Assembly (NCBI GenBank): GCA_001689535.1
Contig: LUJP01000075.1
Location: 1-17,655 of the forward strand
Origin: Bacteroidales bacterium M5
GTDB taxonomy: Bacteria > Bacteroidota > Bacteroidia > Bacteroidales > Muribaculaceae
Length of the DNA: 17,655 nt
Reading direction: 5' to 3'
The position numbers and the translations under genes were made by a program. The first letter of the stretch is position 1. Every line of letters starts with the position of its first letter. A model generated the notes under the pieces. That model was not told where the DNA came from. It saw nothing but the letters and a program-made list of their open reading frames with translations, and ran no database searches. Positions 1 through 7,514 of the stretch are shown piece by piece.

Positions 1-59
1 CCGTAAAACTGAATTACGACACAGCCTCAAAAGCATTATCTGGTGCCGAGAAAGGGTGG

Positions 60-123
60 GTGCCGATAGGGATATCGGCACTCCGCGAACCTACTGGAAG
101 CGACGGCCAGAGGCCGTCGCTTC
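60..123. repeat. bipartite palindromic repeat, copy 1
   Basis: Two perfect hairpins lie side by side. The first has a 9-bp stem (60-68 with 73-81, loop GGGA, GATA/TATC core). The second has a 12-bp stem (97-108 with 112-123, loop AGA, GGCC core). The 15-nt spacer starts with TCC and contains ACTGG. The same order of parts recurs at 11812-11868 and 17434-17491, so this is a dispersed element and not a chance terminator. It sits downstream of the leftward GH2 gene and could also act as an RNA 3' end. Its origin and function are unknown. Confidence 0.75.
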
Positions 124-143
124 GCTTCGAGGGTGTTTTTTGG

Positions 144-162
144 GGACGGCGGGACGCCGACC
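144..162. repeat. isolated GGCG-type hairpin
   Basis: An 8-position stem (144-151 with 155-162, seven of eight paired, loop GGA) matches the second-hairpin part of the bipartite repeat, closest to the one at 11850-11868. It lies 22 bp past the stop codon of the GH2 gene, so a role at the 3' end of that transcript is possible. In the leftward direction it is followed by A residues, not T, so it is not a classical intrinsic terminator. Confidence 0.45.
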
Positions 163-183
163 CACCCAGAAACTCCACGGGGA

Positions 184-3100
184 TCAGAGGGTGACGGGGG
201 TGATGCGGAGGCGGTAGTTCTGGGGGGTGTCGGGGACGCGGAATTTGGGGAGGGTGTCTACGTCCTGACCGCAGGATGCGTTGCCTACACCACGCGTCAC
301 GGCATCAAGATGGAGGGTGTTGAAGGGACGCGGAGTCAGCTCCCACTGATGCGAGGCATTCATGAGGTCGGCATCGGTGAACGGCAGGATGCTGAAGCTG
401 ACCTTGCCACGTGTCTCAATGCGCACTCCGCGGCCATCGGCTCCGGTGAGCACGAGATCGCGCAGGCCTTCGCGGCCGCCGGTGCTCTGAGGCTTGACGT
501 AGCCAACCGTCATGGAGTCGACCACGGTGGCGTAGCGGCCTATCATGGCGCCGTCCTTGCGGTCATTGTAGTTCTCCATGGGGCCGTAGGCGTAATATCC
601 TACGCGGTTCAGCGAGGGATTTATCCCTGCCGAGAGACCGGCACGGCGCAGATCGGCCGAATGGGGCACGAATGTGGCGGAAAGGTCGACGGTGCCGTCG
701 GGATAGATGGTGTAGACGAGGTCGGTGCCGCACTTCGAACCGTCGTTGATGGCGCTAACCACCACGTTCTTGCCCTCGCGACGCCAGAGGAGCTGCGATT
801 TGGCGGGGTCGGTGCCGGGAATAGTGTCGGTGTAGCGGTCGTTTTCAATCCAGCGGTGATTATCGTAGGTGAGTCCGCGGCCGTCGGCAATCACGTCCAC
901 ACCATCAAGGGTGAGAGCGGTGAGAGTGGCGGTGGAGCGTTCGAAGACGGCCTTCACGCGATCATTAGCCACGGTGAGAGCGGCACCGGTCTCGGTGACA
1001 TCGAGTTTCGGGCCTGAGCCTTTTACTTTGGCCATAGCGTCACGGGGAATCAGGACGAACTGCCATTGGGCCACATCGTGACCGGCGGGAGCATAGGAGG
1101 TGGCGCTGTTCTCTTTCACGCGAAGGCTCAGTATGACCTCCTTGCCCTTGTTCTCGCGCGCTTTGGGATTGACAGCCACAGGAAGGTCGAACGTGACACT
1201 CTGACCCGGCTGTGTGGCCGGAAGCTGGCGGGTGTACGTCTCAGCCTTCACGCCGTCCACGGTCACCTCTACCTCGAGGCTCAGACCGGCGAGCGCTCGG
1301 AAGGTATATTCATTGGTTAAGGTAACGCGGGCGCTCAGAGGCTTGTCGGTCATACCGTCAAACCGGAATTTCACATTCTGGTATGCGCCCTTCACTTCCT
1401 TGAGCTTGGGGCTTTCGTCGCGGGTGGCGGGGATCACGCCGTTGGAGCAGAAATTGCCCTGATGGGGACCGGGATAGTCATAGCCGGTGTGTAGGCGGTA
1501 GACACCGCGTTTCATCTCCTGCGGATCGTAGATGGCCTGGTCGATCCAGTCCCAGATACAACCGCCTATGGTGGAGTCGGATTTGTCCATAGCCTCCACG
1601 TATTCGCCGAGATTACACACTGCGTTGCCCATGGCGTGGGCATACTCGCAGAGAATCATAGGCTTGTCGAGGCCGCTGGTGTTCTCCTCCATCCATTTCA
1701 TGCCGGGATACATCTTGGAGTAGAAATCGGAGAAGCGGCTTCCGCCGTAAGGCTTGTCGGAGCGGGTTCCCTCATAGTGTATGGGGCGCGAGTCGAGGCG
1801 GCGTGCCTCGGCGTAGCATGCGGCGAAATTCTCACCGTCGCCGGCCTCGTTGCCGAGGCTCCATATAATCACGGAAGGATTATTGCGGTCGCGGGTCACC
1901 AGGCGCGTGATGCGGTCGACGAAAGCGGGAATCCACTCAGGCATGTCGGAAATCGACTGGTTGGCGTGGTCCTCCAGATCAGCCTCGTCTATCACATAGA
2001 TGCCGTAATAATCCGTCATGGCCATCATGCGGGCATTGTTGGGATAATGGCTTGTACGGAGGGTGTTGATATTGTTCTGCTTCATGAGCGTTACGTCGCG
2101 GAGCATCGATTGGGTATCGACAGCGCGGCCAAGGCGGGGATGAGTGTCGTGACGGTTCACGCCCTTGAGGTTGATGCGTTTTCCGTTGACATAGAGCAGA
2201 GAACCGTCAATCTTCACATCGCGGAAACCGTGTTTGGTGGAGAAAGCCATCTCGTCGTTGCCCTTCGAGTCGCGCTGCACAACTTCCACGGTGTAGAGCG
2301 CGGGGCTTTCGGCATTCCATGTCTGCACATTGTCCACGGCGAAATTGACGGTGGCGGTAGTGGTGCCGGGGGAGGCGTCGAGCTGCACCGGAAGCGAGCG
2401 GGTAGCGATTGTCTGGCCCTGCGGGTCGACCAGCCTAACCTCCAGAGTGAGGTCGCGGCGCAGTCCGTCGCGGTTGTCGAGATCGAGCTCCACCTTCATG
2501 TCGGCATGGCGCATATCGGATGACAGAGAGGAGGTGATGCGGTGGTCGCGCACGGCCACCTCAGGCACATTGTAGAGATAAGTGTCGCGGAATATGCCAC
2601 TCATTCTGAACATGTCCTGGCACTCGAGATAAGAGCCGTCGCTCCAGCGGAACACCTGCACGGCGATGTCGTTGGTGCCGGGATGGAGATATTTTGTCAC
2701 ATCAAACTCGGCCACATTGTTGGAGCCCTGGGTGTAGCCCACGTAATTGCCGTTGACCCACACAAAGGCTGCCGAATAGATACCGCCGAAATGCAGGAAG
2801 GTGCGGCGGCCGTCCCAGTCAGCGGGCACCTCGAACTTACGGGCGTAGGAGCCAACGGGATTTATACCGTAGTTCTTGCCGCCGTCGTTGAATCCCGGAC
2901 GGGCGTTGATGAAGGGAGGAGTGTTGGAGTGGGGATATTCCACATTGCAGTAAATGGGCTTGTCGTAACCGAGCATCTCCCAGTTGGAGGGAACTGGGAT
3001 GGTGTCCCACGAGCTGAAGTCGTAGCCAGGCTTGAAGAAATCGAGAGGGCGCTTCGACGGCTCGTCGACGAAATTGAAACGCCAGGTGCCGTTGAGGCTC

Positions 3101-3735
3101 AGGAACCGGTCGTTGACCGGGACGGTCCACGGAGTGTCGTAATAGGCACGGTCGGCGTGCATAGCCGCATCGGAGCCATAAGGCATGATCGTGGCTATGC
3201 CTGGTTCCTTGTTCTCCTGGAAAATGGCTTCGTTTTCCCAATAGTTGTTGCGGCGCTCGGCATCGGCCATGTCGGTGAGGGAGCGCTGTCCGGCCACAAC
3301 GAAATTCCAACTGGTGGCGCGGTTCACGGGCACAAGCGTCATGGCCGGAGCCTCGATGGCCACATCGGGACGGTTGGCGCTTATGATCTTCACGCCGTCG
3401 AGACGCCAGAACTGTGCTTCGTCGGAACCGTTGTTCACACCTGTTACCACATCATCGGCAGCGTTGCGCAGAGCCTCGCGGCCGTCGGGCGAGAGAAGGC
3501 GATAACTGCCCGAAAGGCTTTCGATGCACCACATCTGGGCGGTATCGGCCTCGTTGACAGGCCGCAGGGCCACCTTGTTGTCGTTGATACGGGTGAGGGC
3601 CGCAGGATTCTCGCGGGTTACCACCCGGTAATACTTGTCGCGTTCGAACGGCGCTTTCGGAGCCGCCGACGCCTGAATGCCCGTCAGCAATGCAAGAGCC
3701 ATTGCCGCCGCGGCATAAAACTTAGGGAAAATCAT
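184..3735 (-). CDS. secreted GH2 beta-galactosidase (LacZ-type)
   Basis: The 1183-residue protein should hydrolyse terminal beta-galactosides. A signal peptide covers residues 1-24 (hydrophobic core, then QASA before APK). Residues ~33-150 look like a trefoil/RICIN-type carbohydrate-binding module with repeated AQxW motifs. The GH2 sugar-binding domain follows (~200-400, containing SLNGTWRF), then an Ig-like domain and the TIM barrel (~505-800). The acid/base is Glu630 in WSLGNEAG and the nucleophile is Glu697 in ILCEYAHAMGN; NRHDTHP and RTSHYPN, typical of LacZ, are also present. The LacZ small-chain beta-sandwich lies at ~905-1180. The protein is longer than E. coli LacZ (1024 aa) because of the signal and trefoil parts. 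Export points to the periplasm or cell surface. The gene is monocistronic, divergent from the dipeptidase operon. Substrate is inferred from family; other GH2 specificities cannot be excluded. Confidence 0.93.
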   Translation of the reverse strand: MIFPKFYAAAAMALALLTGIQASAAPKAPFERDKYYRVVTRENPAALTRINDNKVALRPVNEADTAQMWCIESLSGSYRLLSPDGREALRNAADDVVTGVNNGSDEAQFWRLDGVKIISANRPDVAIEAPAMTLVPVNRATSWNFVVAGQRSLTDMADAERRNNYWENEAIFQENKEPGIATIMPYGSDAAMHADRAYYDTPWTVPVNDRFLSLNGTWRFNFVDEPSKRPLDFFKPGYDFSSWDTIPVPSNWEMLGYDKPIYCNVEYPHSNTPPFINARPGFNDGGKNYGINPVGSYARKFEVPADWDGRRTFLHFGGIYSAAFVWVNGNYVGYTQGSNNVAEFDVTKYLHPGTNDIAVQVFRWSDGSYLECQDMFRMSGIFRDTYLYNVPEVAVRDHRITSSLSSDMRHADMKVELDLDNRDGLRRDLTLEVRLVDPQGQTIATRSLPVQLDASPGTTTATVNFAVDNVQTWNAESPALYTVEVVQRDSKGNDEMAFSTKHGFRDVKIDGSLLYVNGKRINLKGVNRHDTHPRLGRAVDTQSMLRDVTLMKQNNINTLRTSHYPNNARMMAMTDYYGIYVIDEADLEDHANQSISDMPEWIPAFVDRITRLVTRDRNNPSVIIWSLGNEAGDGENFAACYAEARRLDSRPIHYEGTRSDKPYGGSRFSDFYSKMYPGMKWMEENTSGLDKPMILCEYAHAMGNAVCNLGEYVEAMDKSDSTIGGCIWDWIDQAIYDPQEMKRGVYRLHTGYDYPGPHQGNFCSNGVIPATRDESPKLKEVKGAYQNVKFRFDGMTDKPLSARVTLTNEYTFRALAGLSLEVEVTVDGVKAETYTRQLPATQPGQSVTFDLPVAVNPKARENKGKEVILSLRVKENSATSYAPAGHDVAQWQFVLIPRDAMAKVKGSGPKLDVTETGAALTVANDRVKAVFERSTATLTALTLDGVDVIADGRGLTYDNHRWIENDRYTDTIPGTDPAKSQLLWRREGKNVVVSAINDGSKCGTDLVYTIYPDGTVDLSATFVPHSADLRRAGLSAGINPSLNRVGYYAYGPMENYNDRKDGAMIGRYATVVDSMTVGYVKPQSTGGREGLRDLVLTGADGRGVRIETRGKVSFSILPFTDADLMNASHQWELTPRPFNTLHLDAVTRGVGNASCGQDVDTLPKFRVPDTPQNYRLRITPVTL

Positions 3736-3782
3736 GGTTTATTATCGTTTTTTTGGGGATTTGCGGTATTTAGATTTCGTTT

Positions 3783-3820
3783 AAGAGCCTGTTTCATAAC
3801 CACTATTGTGACAAGCTCTT
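3783..3820 (-). promoter_or_regulatory. 5' leader hairpin of the GH2 transcript
   Basis: An imperfect inverted repeat pairs 3811-3820 with 3783-3792 (ten pairs, one of them G-U), with further weaker pairing toward the loop. If transcription starts near 3826, as the promoter at 3833-3862 predicts, this hairpin forms at the very 5' end of the mRNA. It may protect the 5' end or affect translation. It could instead be the remains of an insertion-sequence end. Direct evidence is limited to the pairing. Confidence 0.35.
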
Positions 3821-3832
3821 GAGGATTTTCAT

Positions 3833-3862
3833 CAAAGATAGCTAAAATTCCAATAAAACAAC
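3833..3862 (-). promoter_or_regulatory. Bacteroidota-type promoter for the GH2 gene
   Basis: Read leftward, TATCTTTG (3840-3833) fits the -7 consensus TAnnTTTG, with GTTG (3862-3859) 18 bp upstream as the -33 box. Predicted start is near 3826, giving a leader of about 90 nt before the ATG at 3735. Confidence 0.6.
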
Positions 3863-3883
3863 CACAAAAGGAGGCAATACACA

Positions 3884-3913
3884 GTTAAATCAAGGCAAAA
3901 AGTATTATCTTTG
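3884..3913 (+). promoter_or_regulatory. Bacteroidota-type promoter for the dipeptidase operon
   Basis: TATCTTTG at 3906-3913 is a full match to the -7 consensus. The -33 box is weak (GTTA near 3884, spacing about 19 bp). Transcription would start near 3920, about 30 nt before the ATG at 3949, and probably covers the four genes up to 7056. Confidence 0.6.
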
Positions 3914-3948
3914 CATAAATACCAATCATTGACAATACCATATCACTT

Positions 3949-5598
3949 ATGAAACTGAAAGCAACAATACTATCACTTGCCCTGATATCGGGCGCCTCGG
4001 CCGCTCTGGCCTGCTCCGACCTCATAGCCGGCCGGAAAGCCACCACTGACGGCTCAGTGTTCGCAACTTATGCCGCCGACAGCCACACGCTCTACGGCGA
4101 GCTCTACCACCGCGCAGCCGCCGACCACGCTCCCGGTTCGATGCGCAAAGTAACCGAATGGGACACCGGCAAATATATGGGCGAGATACCCGAGATAGCC
4201 CACACCTACGCCCGCATGGGTAATATGAACGAGCACGGACTCGTGATAACTGAAAGCACCTGGGGCGGTCGACCGGAGCTGAACGGCACCGGACTTATTG
4301 ACTACGGCTCGCTGATATTCCTGGGCCTGGAACGCGCCAAGACCGCCCGTGAGGCCCTCAAGGTGATGACCGACCTGGTGGATAAATACGGCTATGCCTC
4401 CTCGGGTGAAAGCTTCACCATAGCCGACGCCGACGAAGTGTGGATAATGGAACTCATTGGCAAAGGAAAAACCGACAAGGGAGCCGTGTGGGTAGCGCGC
4501 CGCGTGCCCGACGACTGCATCTCGGGCCACGCCAACCACGCCCGCATCCACACCTTCCCGCTGGCCGACAAGAGCGGAAACACCATCTACTCGAAGGATG
4601 TGATTGACTTTGCCCGCTCGCAGGGTTACTTCAACGGCAAGGACAAGGATTTCAGCTTCTCCAAGGCCTACGCACCCGCCGATATGGGCGCGCTCCGCGG
4701 CTGCGACGGCCGCGTGTGGGCGTTCTACAACAAGTATGCCGACGGCATGGACCGCTACCTGCCCTGGATTCTGGAAGGCAAAGGCGAACCTCTGCCGCTG
4801 TGGGTAAAACCCAACCGCAAGCTCGCCGTGCGCGACATGAAGGACATGATGCGCGACCATTTCGAGGACACTCCCCTGGACATGACCAAGGACGTGGGCG
4901 CAGGCTCATACAAGGTGCCCTACCGCTGGCGCCCCCTCACCTACAAGGTTGACGGCACTGAATATACCCATGAGCGCGCCATAGCCACACAGCAGACCGG
5001 ATTCTCGCTTGTGGCCCAGCTCCGCAAGGATGCTCCCGAAGCCATGAAGGGTGTGCTCTGGTTTGGCGTTGACGATGCCAACACAAGCGTCTACATTCCC
5101 ATCTACAACAGCCTCACCACCGTTCCTCACGAATTTGCCGAGGGCAACGGCGACCTGCTCACATTCAGCTGGGAATCGGCCTTCTGGGTAACCAACTTCG
5201 TAGCAAACCAGGCTTATCACCGCTACAGTCAGATGATACCGGACATCCGCCGCGTGCAGACCGCTCTCGAGGACTCTCTTGAAAACCAGGTGAACAGCTA
5301 CTACACCACACTGGCAGCCGTGCCCCACTCAGAGGCAGCCGCCACGCTCAACAGCCACAGCTGCTCCGCAACCACCGACTATGTGAAAAAATACCGCTCA
5401 CTCGGCGAGTTCCTTATGGTGAAGTATCTGGACGGCAACGTGAAGAAGATGACGCCTGACGGCAAATTCGCCCGCACGGCCGACGGCATGCCCGTGTCGC
5501 CCGACTTCCCCGGATATGACGAGAACTATTACCGCTCGATAGTAAACGATCCGGCCGGTGGCGAACGCCTGAAAGTGATAGAGATAAGCAACGACTGA
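3949..5598 (+). CDS. secreted C69-family dipeptidase
   Basis: This 549-residue protein belongs to the C69 (PepD-like) N-terminal nucleophile hydrolases, which cleave dipeptides. The start has a signal-like hydrophobic stretch (residues 5-21) and then AC-SDLIAGRKATTDGS. Cys22 is the expected nucleophile, exposed by removal of the leader; SDLIAGR and TDGS are the family hallmark. The lipobox fit is poor (A-L-A-C), so a catalytic Cys is a better reading than a lipidated one. Length fits the ~550-aa Bacteroidota members. It is the first gene of an operon with cytidine deaminase 11 nt downstream. A periplasmic role in peptide scavenging is inferred; dipeptide preference is unknown. Confidence 0.9.
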   Translation: MKLKATILSLALISGASAALACSDLIAGRKATTDGSVFATYAADSHTLYGELYHRAAADHAPGSMRKVTEWDTGKYMGEIPEIAHTYARMGNMNEHGLVITESTWGGRPELNGTGLIDYGSLIFLGLERAKTAREALKVMTDLVDKYGYASSGESFTIADADEVWIMELIGKGKTDKGAVWVARRVPDDCISGHANHARIHTFPLADKSGNTIYSKDVIDFARSQGYFNGKDKDFSFSKAYAPADMGALRGCDGRVWAFYNKYADGMDRYLPWILEGKGEPLPLWVKPNRKLAVRDMKDMMRDHFEDTPLDMTKDVGAGSYKVPYRWRPLTYKVDGTEYTHERAIATQQTGFSLVAQLRKDAPEAMKGVLWFGVDDANTSVYIPIYNSLTTVPHEFAEGNGDLLTFSWESAFWVTNFVANQAYHRYSQMIPDIRRVQTALEDSLENQVNSYYTTLAAVPHSEAAATLNSHSCSATTDYVKKYRSLGEFLMVKYLDGNVKKMTPDGKFARTADGMPVSPDFPGYDENYYRSIVNDPAGGERLKVIEISND

Positions 5599-5609
5599 AC
5601 CCGCAAGCG

Positions 5610-6083
5610 ATGAGACACGAAACGATAAAGCTCGAGCTTGCGGCCGCCAACTACGACGAGCTGTCCGAGCGCGAACGCCTTCTGGTTGACACCGCGCGCG
5701 CGGCCGTTGAGGGATCGTATGCGCCTTACAGCAATTTCCACGTGGGAGCGGCCGTGCTGCTCGACAACGGAGAGATTGTGAAGGGGGCCAATCAGGAAAA
5801 CGCCGCCACGCCTTCGAGTCTCTGCGCCGAACGCACGGCGGCCTACTGGGCCCACGCCAATTTTCCCGCCGCGCGCTTCGAGGCAATAGCCATTGCCGCG
5901 CGCGATGCCTCAGGCCGGGAGGTTGAAACCCCTATTTCGCCATGCGGAGCCTGCCGCCAGGCTCTTCTGCAATACGAGACGCTGGCCGCCCACGACGTGA
6001 AGGTGATTCTGGCCGGAAGCCGCGAAATCTATATCGCACCCTCGGTGAAATCGCTCCTTCCGCTGGCCTTCACCGAATTCTGA
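5610..6083 (+). CDS. cdd: cytidine deaminase
   Basis: The 157-residue enzyme converts cytidine and deoxycytidine to uridine forms in pyrimidine salvage, in the cytosol. The zinc site is complete: Cys72-Ala-Glu74 (the catalytic Glu) and Cys112-Gly-Ala-Cys115 in the PCGAC motif. The substrate loop YAPYSNFHVGAAV is at residues 38-50. Length is close to the tetrameric short form (~130-160 aa). The ATG lies 11 nt after the dipeptidase stop and the stop is 8 nt before the next start, so it is an internal operon gene. No strong ribosome-binding site is visible, as is usual in Bacteroidota. Confidence 0.95.
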   Translation: MRHETIKLELAAANYDELSERERLLVDTARAAVEGSYAPYSNFHVGAAVLLDNGEIVKGANQENAATPSSLCAERTAAYWAHANFPAARFEAIAIAARDASGREVETPISPCGACRQALLQYETLAAHDVKVILAGSREIYIAPSVKSLLPLAFTEF

Positions 6084-6091
6084 CAGGCGGA

Positions 6092-6397
6092 ATGACACGC
6101 ATAGAACGCGAGAAGAAGACAATAGCACAGATGATAGCCATCTACTGTCGGCGACACCACGGAGCCGGCAGCGGCAATCTCTGCCCCGAATGCGCCGCTC
6201 TGCTCGACTATGCCCGCGCGCGCCTCGACCGCTGTCCGAAAGGGAATGCCAAGTCGAGCTGCCGCAAATGCGACATCCACTGCTATTCTCCGGCCAACCG
6301 CGAGAAAATCCGCGCTGTGATGCGCTATACCGGCCCCCGGATGCTCTTTGTGCATCCCGTGGGGGCAATACGGCACCTTATCACCGAAATGAAATAA
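6092..6397 (+). CDS. ygbA: YgbA-family cysteine-rich protein (nitrosative-stress linked)
   Basis: This 101-residue protein matches the YgbA_NO family ('nitrous oxide-stimulated promoter' proteins), small proteins whose E. coli member is under NsrR control and linked to nitrosative stress. Visible features are TRIEREKKTI at the N-terminus, YC (~19), LCPEC (~32-36), a DYA-x-x-RLDRCP segment, and CRKCDIHCY further on: at least six Cys, suggestive of a metal or redox site. The start at 6092 was chosen over an upstream in-frame ATG at 5942 because the longer reading overlaps cdd and adds no family-like sequence. It lies 8 nt after cdd and 11 nt before the acetyltransferase. Biochemical function is not established. 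Confidence 0.8.
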   Translation: MTRIEREKKTIAQMIAIYCRRHHGAGSGNLCPECAALLDYARARLDRCPKGNAKSSCRKCDIHCYSPANREKIRAVMRYTGPRMLFVHPVGAIRHLITEMK

Positions 6398-6408
6398 ATC
6401 GAGTTCCT

Positions 6409-7056
6409 ATGAGGGATATTCCAGCCGATATAAAATCGGAGATGCAACAATTAAATTCAGGCGTATGGATGAACGGATTTACCCCCGGCATAGGGAATGC
6501 CCTTGCCGAAACCGAAGAGGCGTGCTTCCGGCTTAACGCGCTGCCGCCGTCGGCACGGGCGGAAAGAGAGGAGATAATCCGTGGGCTGTTCGGAAGCATC
6601 GGCCATAGATTCACTATACATAGCCCGTTTCACTGCGATTTCGGGTTCAACATCACGGCGGGTGAGAATTTCGTGGCGAACTTCAACCTTACGGTTCTCG
6701 ACGAAGCGGAGGTGAGAATCGGCAACAATGTGTTCATAGGGCCGAACTGCACGCTGTGCACGGTGATACACGCGCTGCAGCCCGGCGACAGGAATGAAGG
6801 CATAATGCGCGCAGCACCCATTGCGTTAGGTGATAACGTGTGGATAGCGAGCAACGTGGTGATTCTTCCCGGAGTGACGGTGGGTGAAGGCGCCGTGATA
6901 GGGGCCGGAAGCGTCGTGACCAAGGATGTGGAACCATACACCGTGGTGTCAGGCAATCCGGCACGGTTCCTCCGCAGGATTGAATTCAGGAATGAATGCG
7001 CTATGCCTGGAGAGGAGGGCTCTATGCAGCTGGGGCTTGACAGCTGCGGGGACTGA
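6409..7056 (+). CDS. hexapeptide-repeat acetyltransferase (maltose/galactoside type)
   Basis: The 215-residue protein is a left-handed beta-helix acetyltransferase of the Maa/LacA family, transferring acetyl from acetyl-CoA to a sugar or related acceptor. Residues ~55-195 carry the repeats (IGNNVFIGPNC, LGDNVWIASNVVILPGVTVG, GAVIGAGSVVTKD). The likely catalytic base is His121 in TVIHALQPGDRN, the place of TAxHPLxxxxRN in relatives. The start at 6409 follows the ygbA stop by 11 nt; longer upstream readings overlap ygbA. The last ~16 codons and the stop lie inside a copy of the 300-bp repeat (from ~7009), so the native C-terminus was probably replaced. A second family member is encoded at 10428-10994. 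The acceptor is unknown. Confidence 0.88.
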   Translation: MRDIPADIKSEMQQLNSGVWMNGFTPGIGNALAETEEACFRLNALPPSARAEREEIIRGLFGSIGHRFTIHSPFHCDFGFNITAGENFVANFNLTVLDEAEVRIGNNVFIGPNCTLCTVIHALQPGDRNEGIMRAAPIALGDNVWIASNVVILPGVTVGEGAVIGAGSVVTKDVEPYTVVSGNPARFLRRIEFRNECAMPGEEGSMQLGLDSCGD

Positions 7057-7311
7057 GGGGATGCTTCGCACGGCCTGAATGCGTGGTGAGGGAACGCGCC
7101 TGGAAGAGGAAACGCGTGTGGAGGAGAACGCAGAACTGCGCGGGAAGGGAGAAGGACGCAGAGTTTTGATTGCCTATGCTTGATTTAGATTGCCTATGCT
7201 TGCGCGGAAGGCGAGGTGCGCACACTCCGTGGCTTACCTCGCAGTTTTTTGGACAGGCCGCTTTTCCGGGGGCTTACGCACCCCGATTGTAAAGAAATCG
7301 CGCATCCTGCG
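7009..7311. repeat. 300-bp dispersed repeat, copy 1
   Basis: About 90% identical by eye to 9022-9323, in direct orientation. Inside are a 7-bp hairpin (7026-7032 with 7041-7047), two copies of the 15-mer GATTGCCTATGCTTG (7168-7182, 7188-7202) separated by ATTTA, and a stem GCGAGGT/ACCTCGC (7211-7217 with 7236-7242) followed by AGTTTTTT, which resembles a rightward terminator. In copy 2 the last stem pair is C-G instead of T-A, a compensatory change. The start overlaps the end of the acetyltransferase gene. No transposase is present; small open frames run through it but look non-coding. Confidence 0.85.
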
Positions 7312-7325
7312 GTTGATGGTTATGG

Positions 7326-7347
7326 CTGTCGATAGGGATAGCGACGG
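7326..7347. repeat. degenerate GATA/TATC hairpin (half element)
   Basis: CTGTCGATA, GGGA loop, TAGCGACGG: a decayed copy of the first hairpin of the bipartite repeat (eight of nine positions can pair, one as G-U). The following ATCATGGG resembles the TCCATGGG after the 11812 copy, but no second hairpin follows. It lies just after the first 300-bp repeat. Confidence 0.5.
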
Positions 7348-7426
7348 ATCATGGGTTCATGTTGGATTGTGTTAAGCCTCTTTTATGTTAAGAATAATTA
7401 AAATCAGTAATTTACTATCATATACC

Positions 7427-7457
7427 TTGATTTTTAATATTAATTATCTTAATATTG
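7427..7457 (+). promoter_or_regulatory. probable promoter for the C10/lipoprotein pair
   Basis: TTGA at 7427-7430, 19 bp, then TAATATTG at 7450-7457 (seven of eight to TAnnTTTG). Predicted start near 7464, about 50 nt before the ATG at 7515. The 7348-7514 stretch is very AT-rich and otherwise shows nothing recognisable. Confidence 0.5.
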
Positions 7458-7514
7458 TGAAACAATACTAAAACACAATAAACCAATAAAAAAACACTCA
7501 AAAAACACTCAGCC

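Noticed and set aside
133..3822. Long rightward open frames (133-1017, 1636-2523, 2542-3822) opposite the GH2 gene
   Set aside because: They are antisense shadows of a clear GH2 coding region, with low-complexity GC-driven composition and no recognisable domain.
3949..4014. Lipoprotein reading of the C69 dipeptidase N-terminus (Cys22)
   Set aside because: The lipobox is poor and the Cys is followed by SDLIAGRKATTDGS, the C69 nucleophile motif.
4054..5328. Leftward open frames of 140-268 codons within the dipeptidase gene
   Set aside because: Shadows of the C69 frame; the sense strand has the catalytic Cys and family motifs along its whole length.
7168..7202. CRISPR-like array from the paired 15-mers in the 300-bp repeat
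   Set aside because: Only two units with a 5-nt spacer, the same in both copies, and no cas genes.
7022..7225. Leftward small frame in the 300-bp repeat (also 9035-9274 in copy 2)
   Set aside because: The translation is conserved between copies only because the DNA is nearly identical; composition (many Arg, Ser, Pro, Cys) looks non-coding, and the stem with a compensatory change runs through it. A repeat-encoded peptide cannot be fully excluded.
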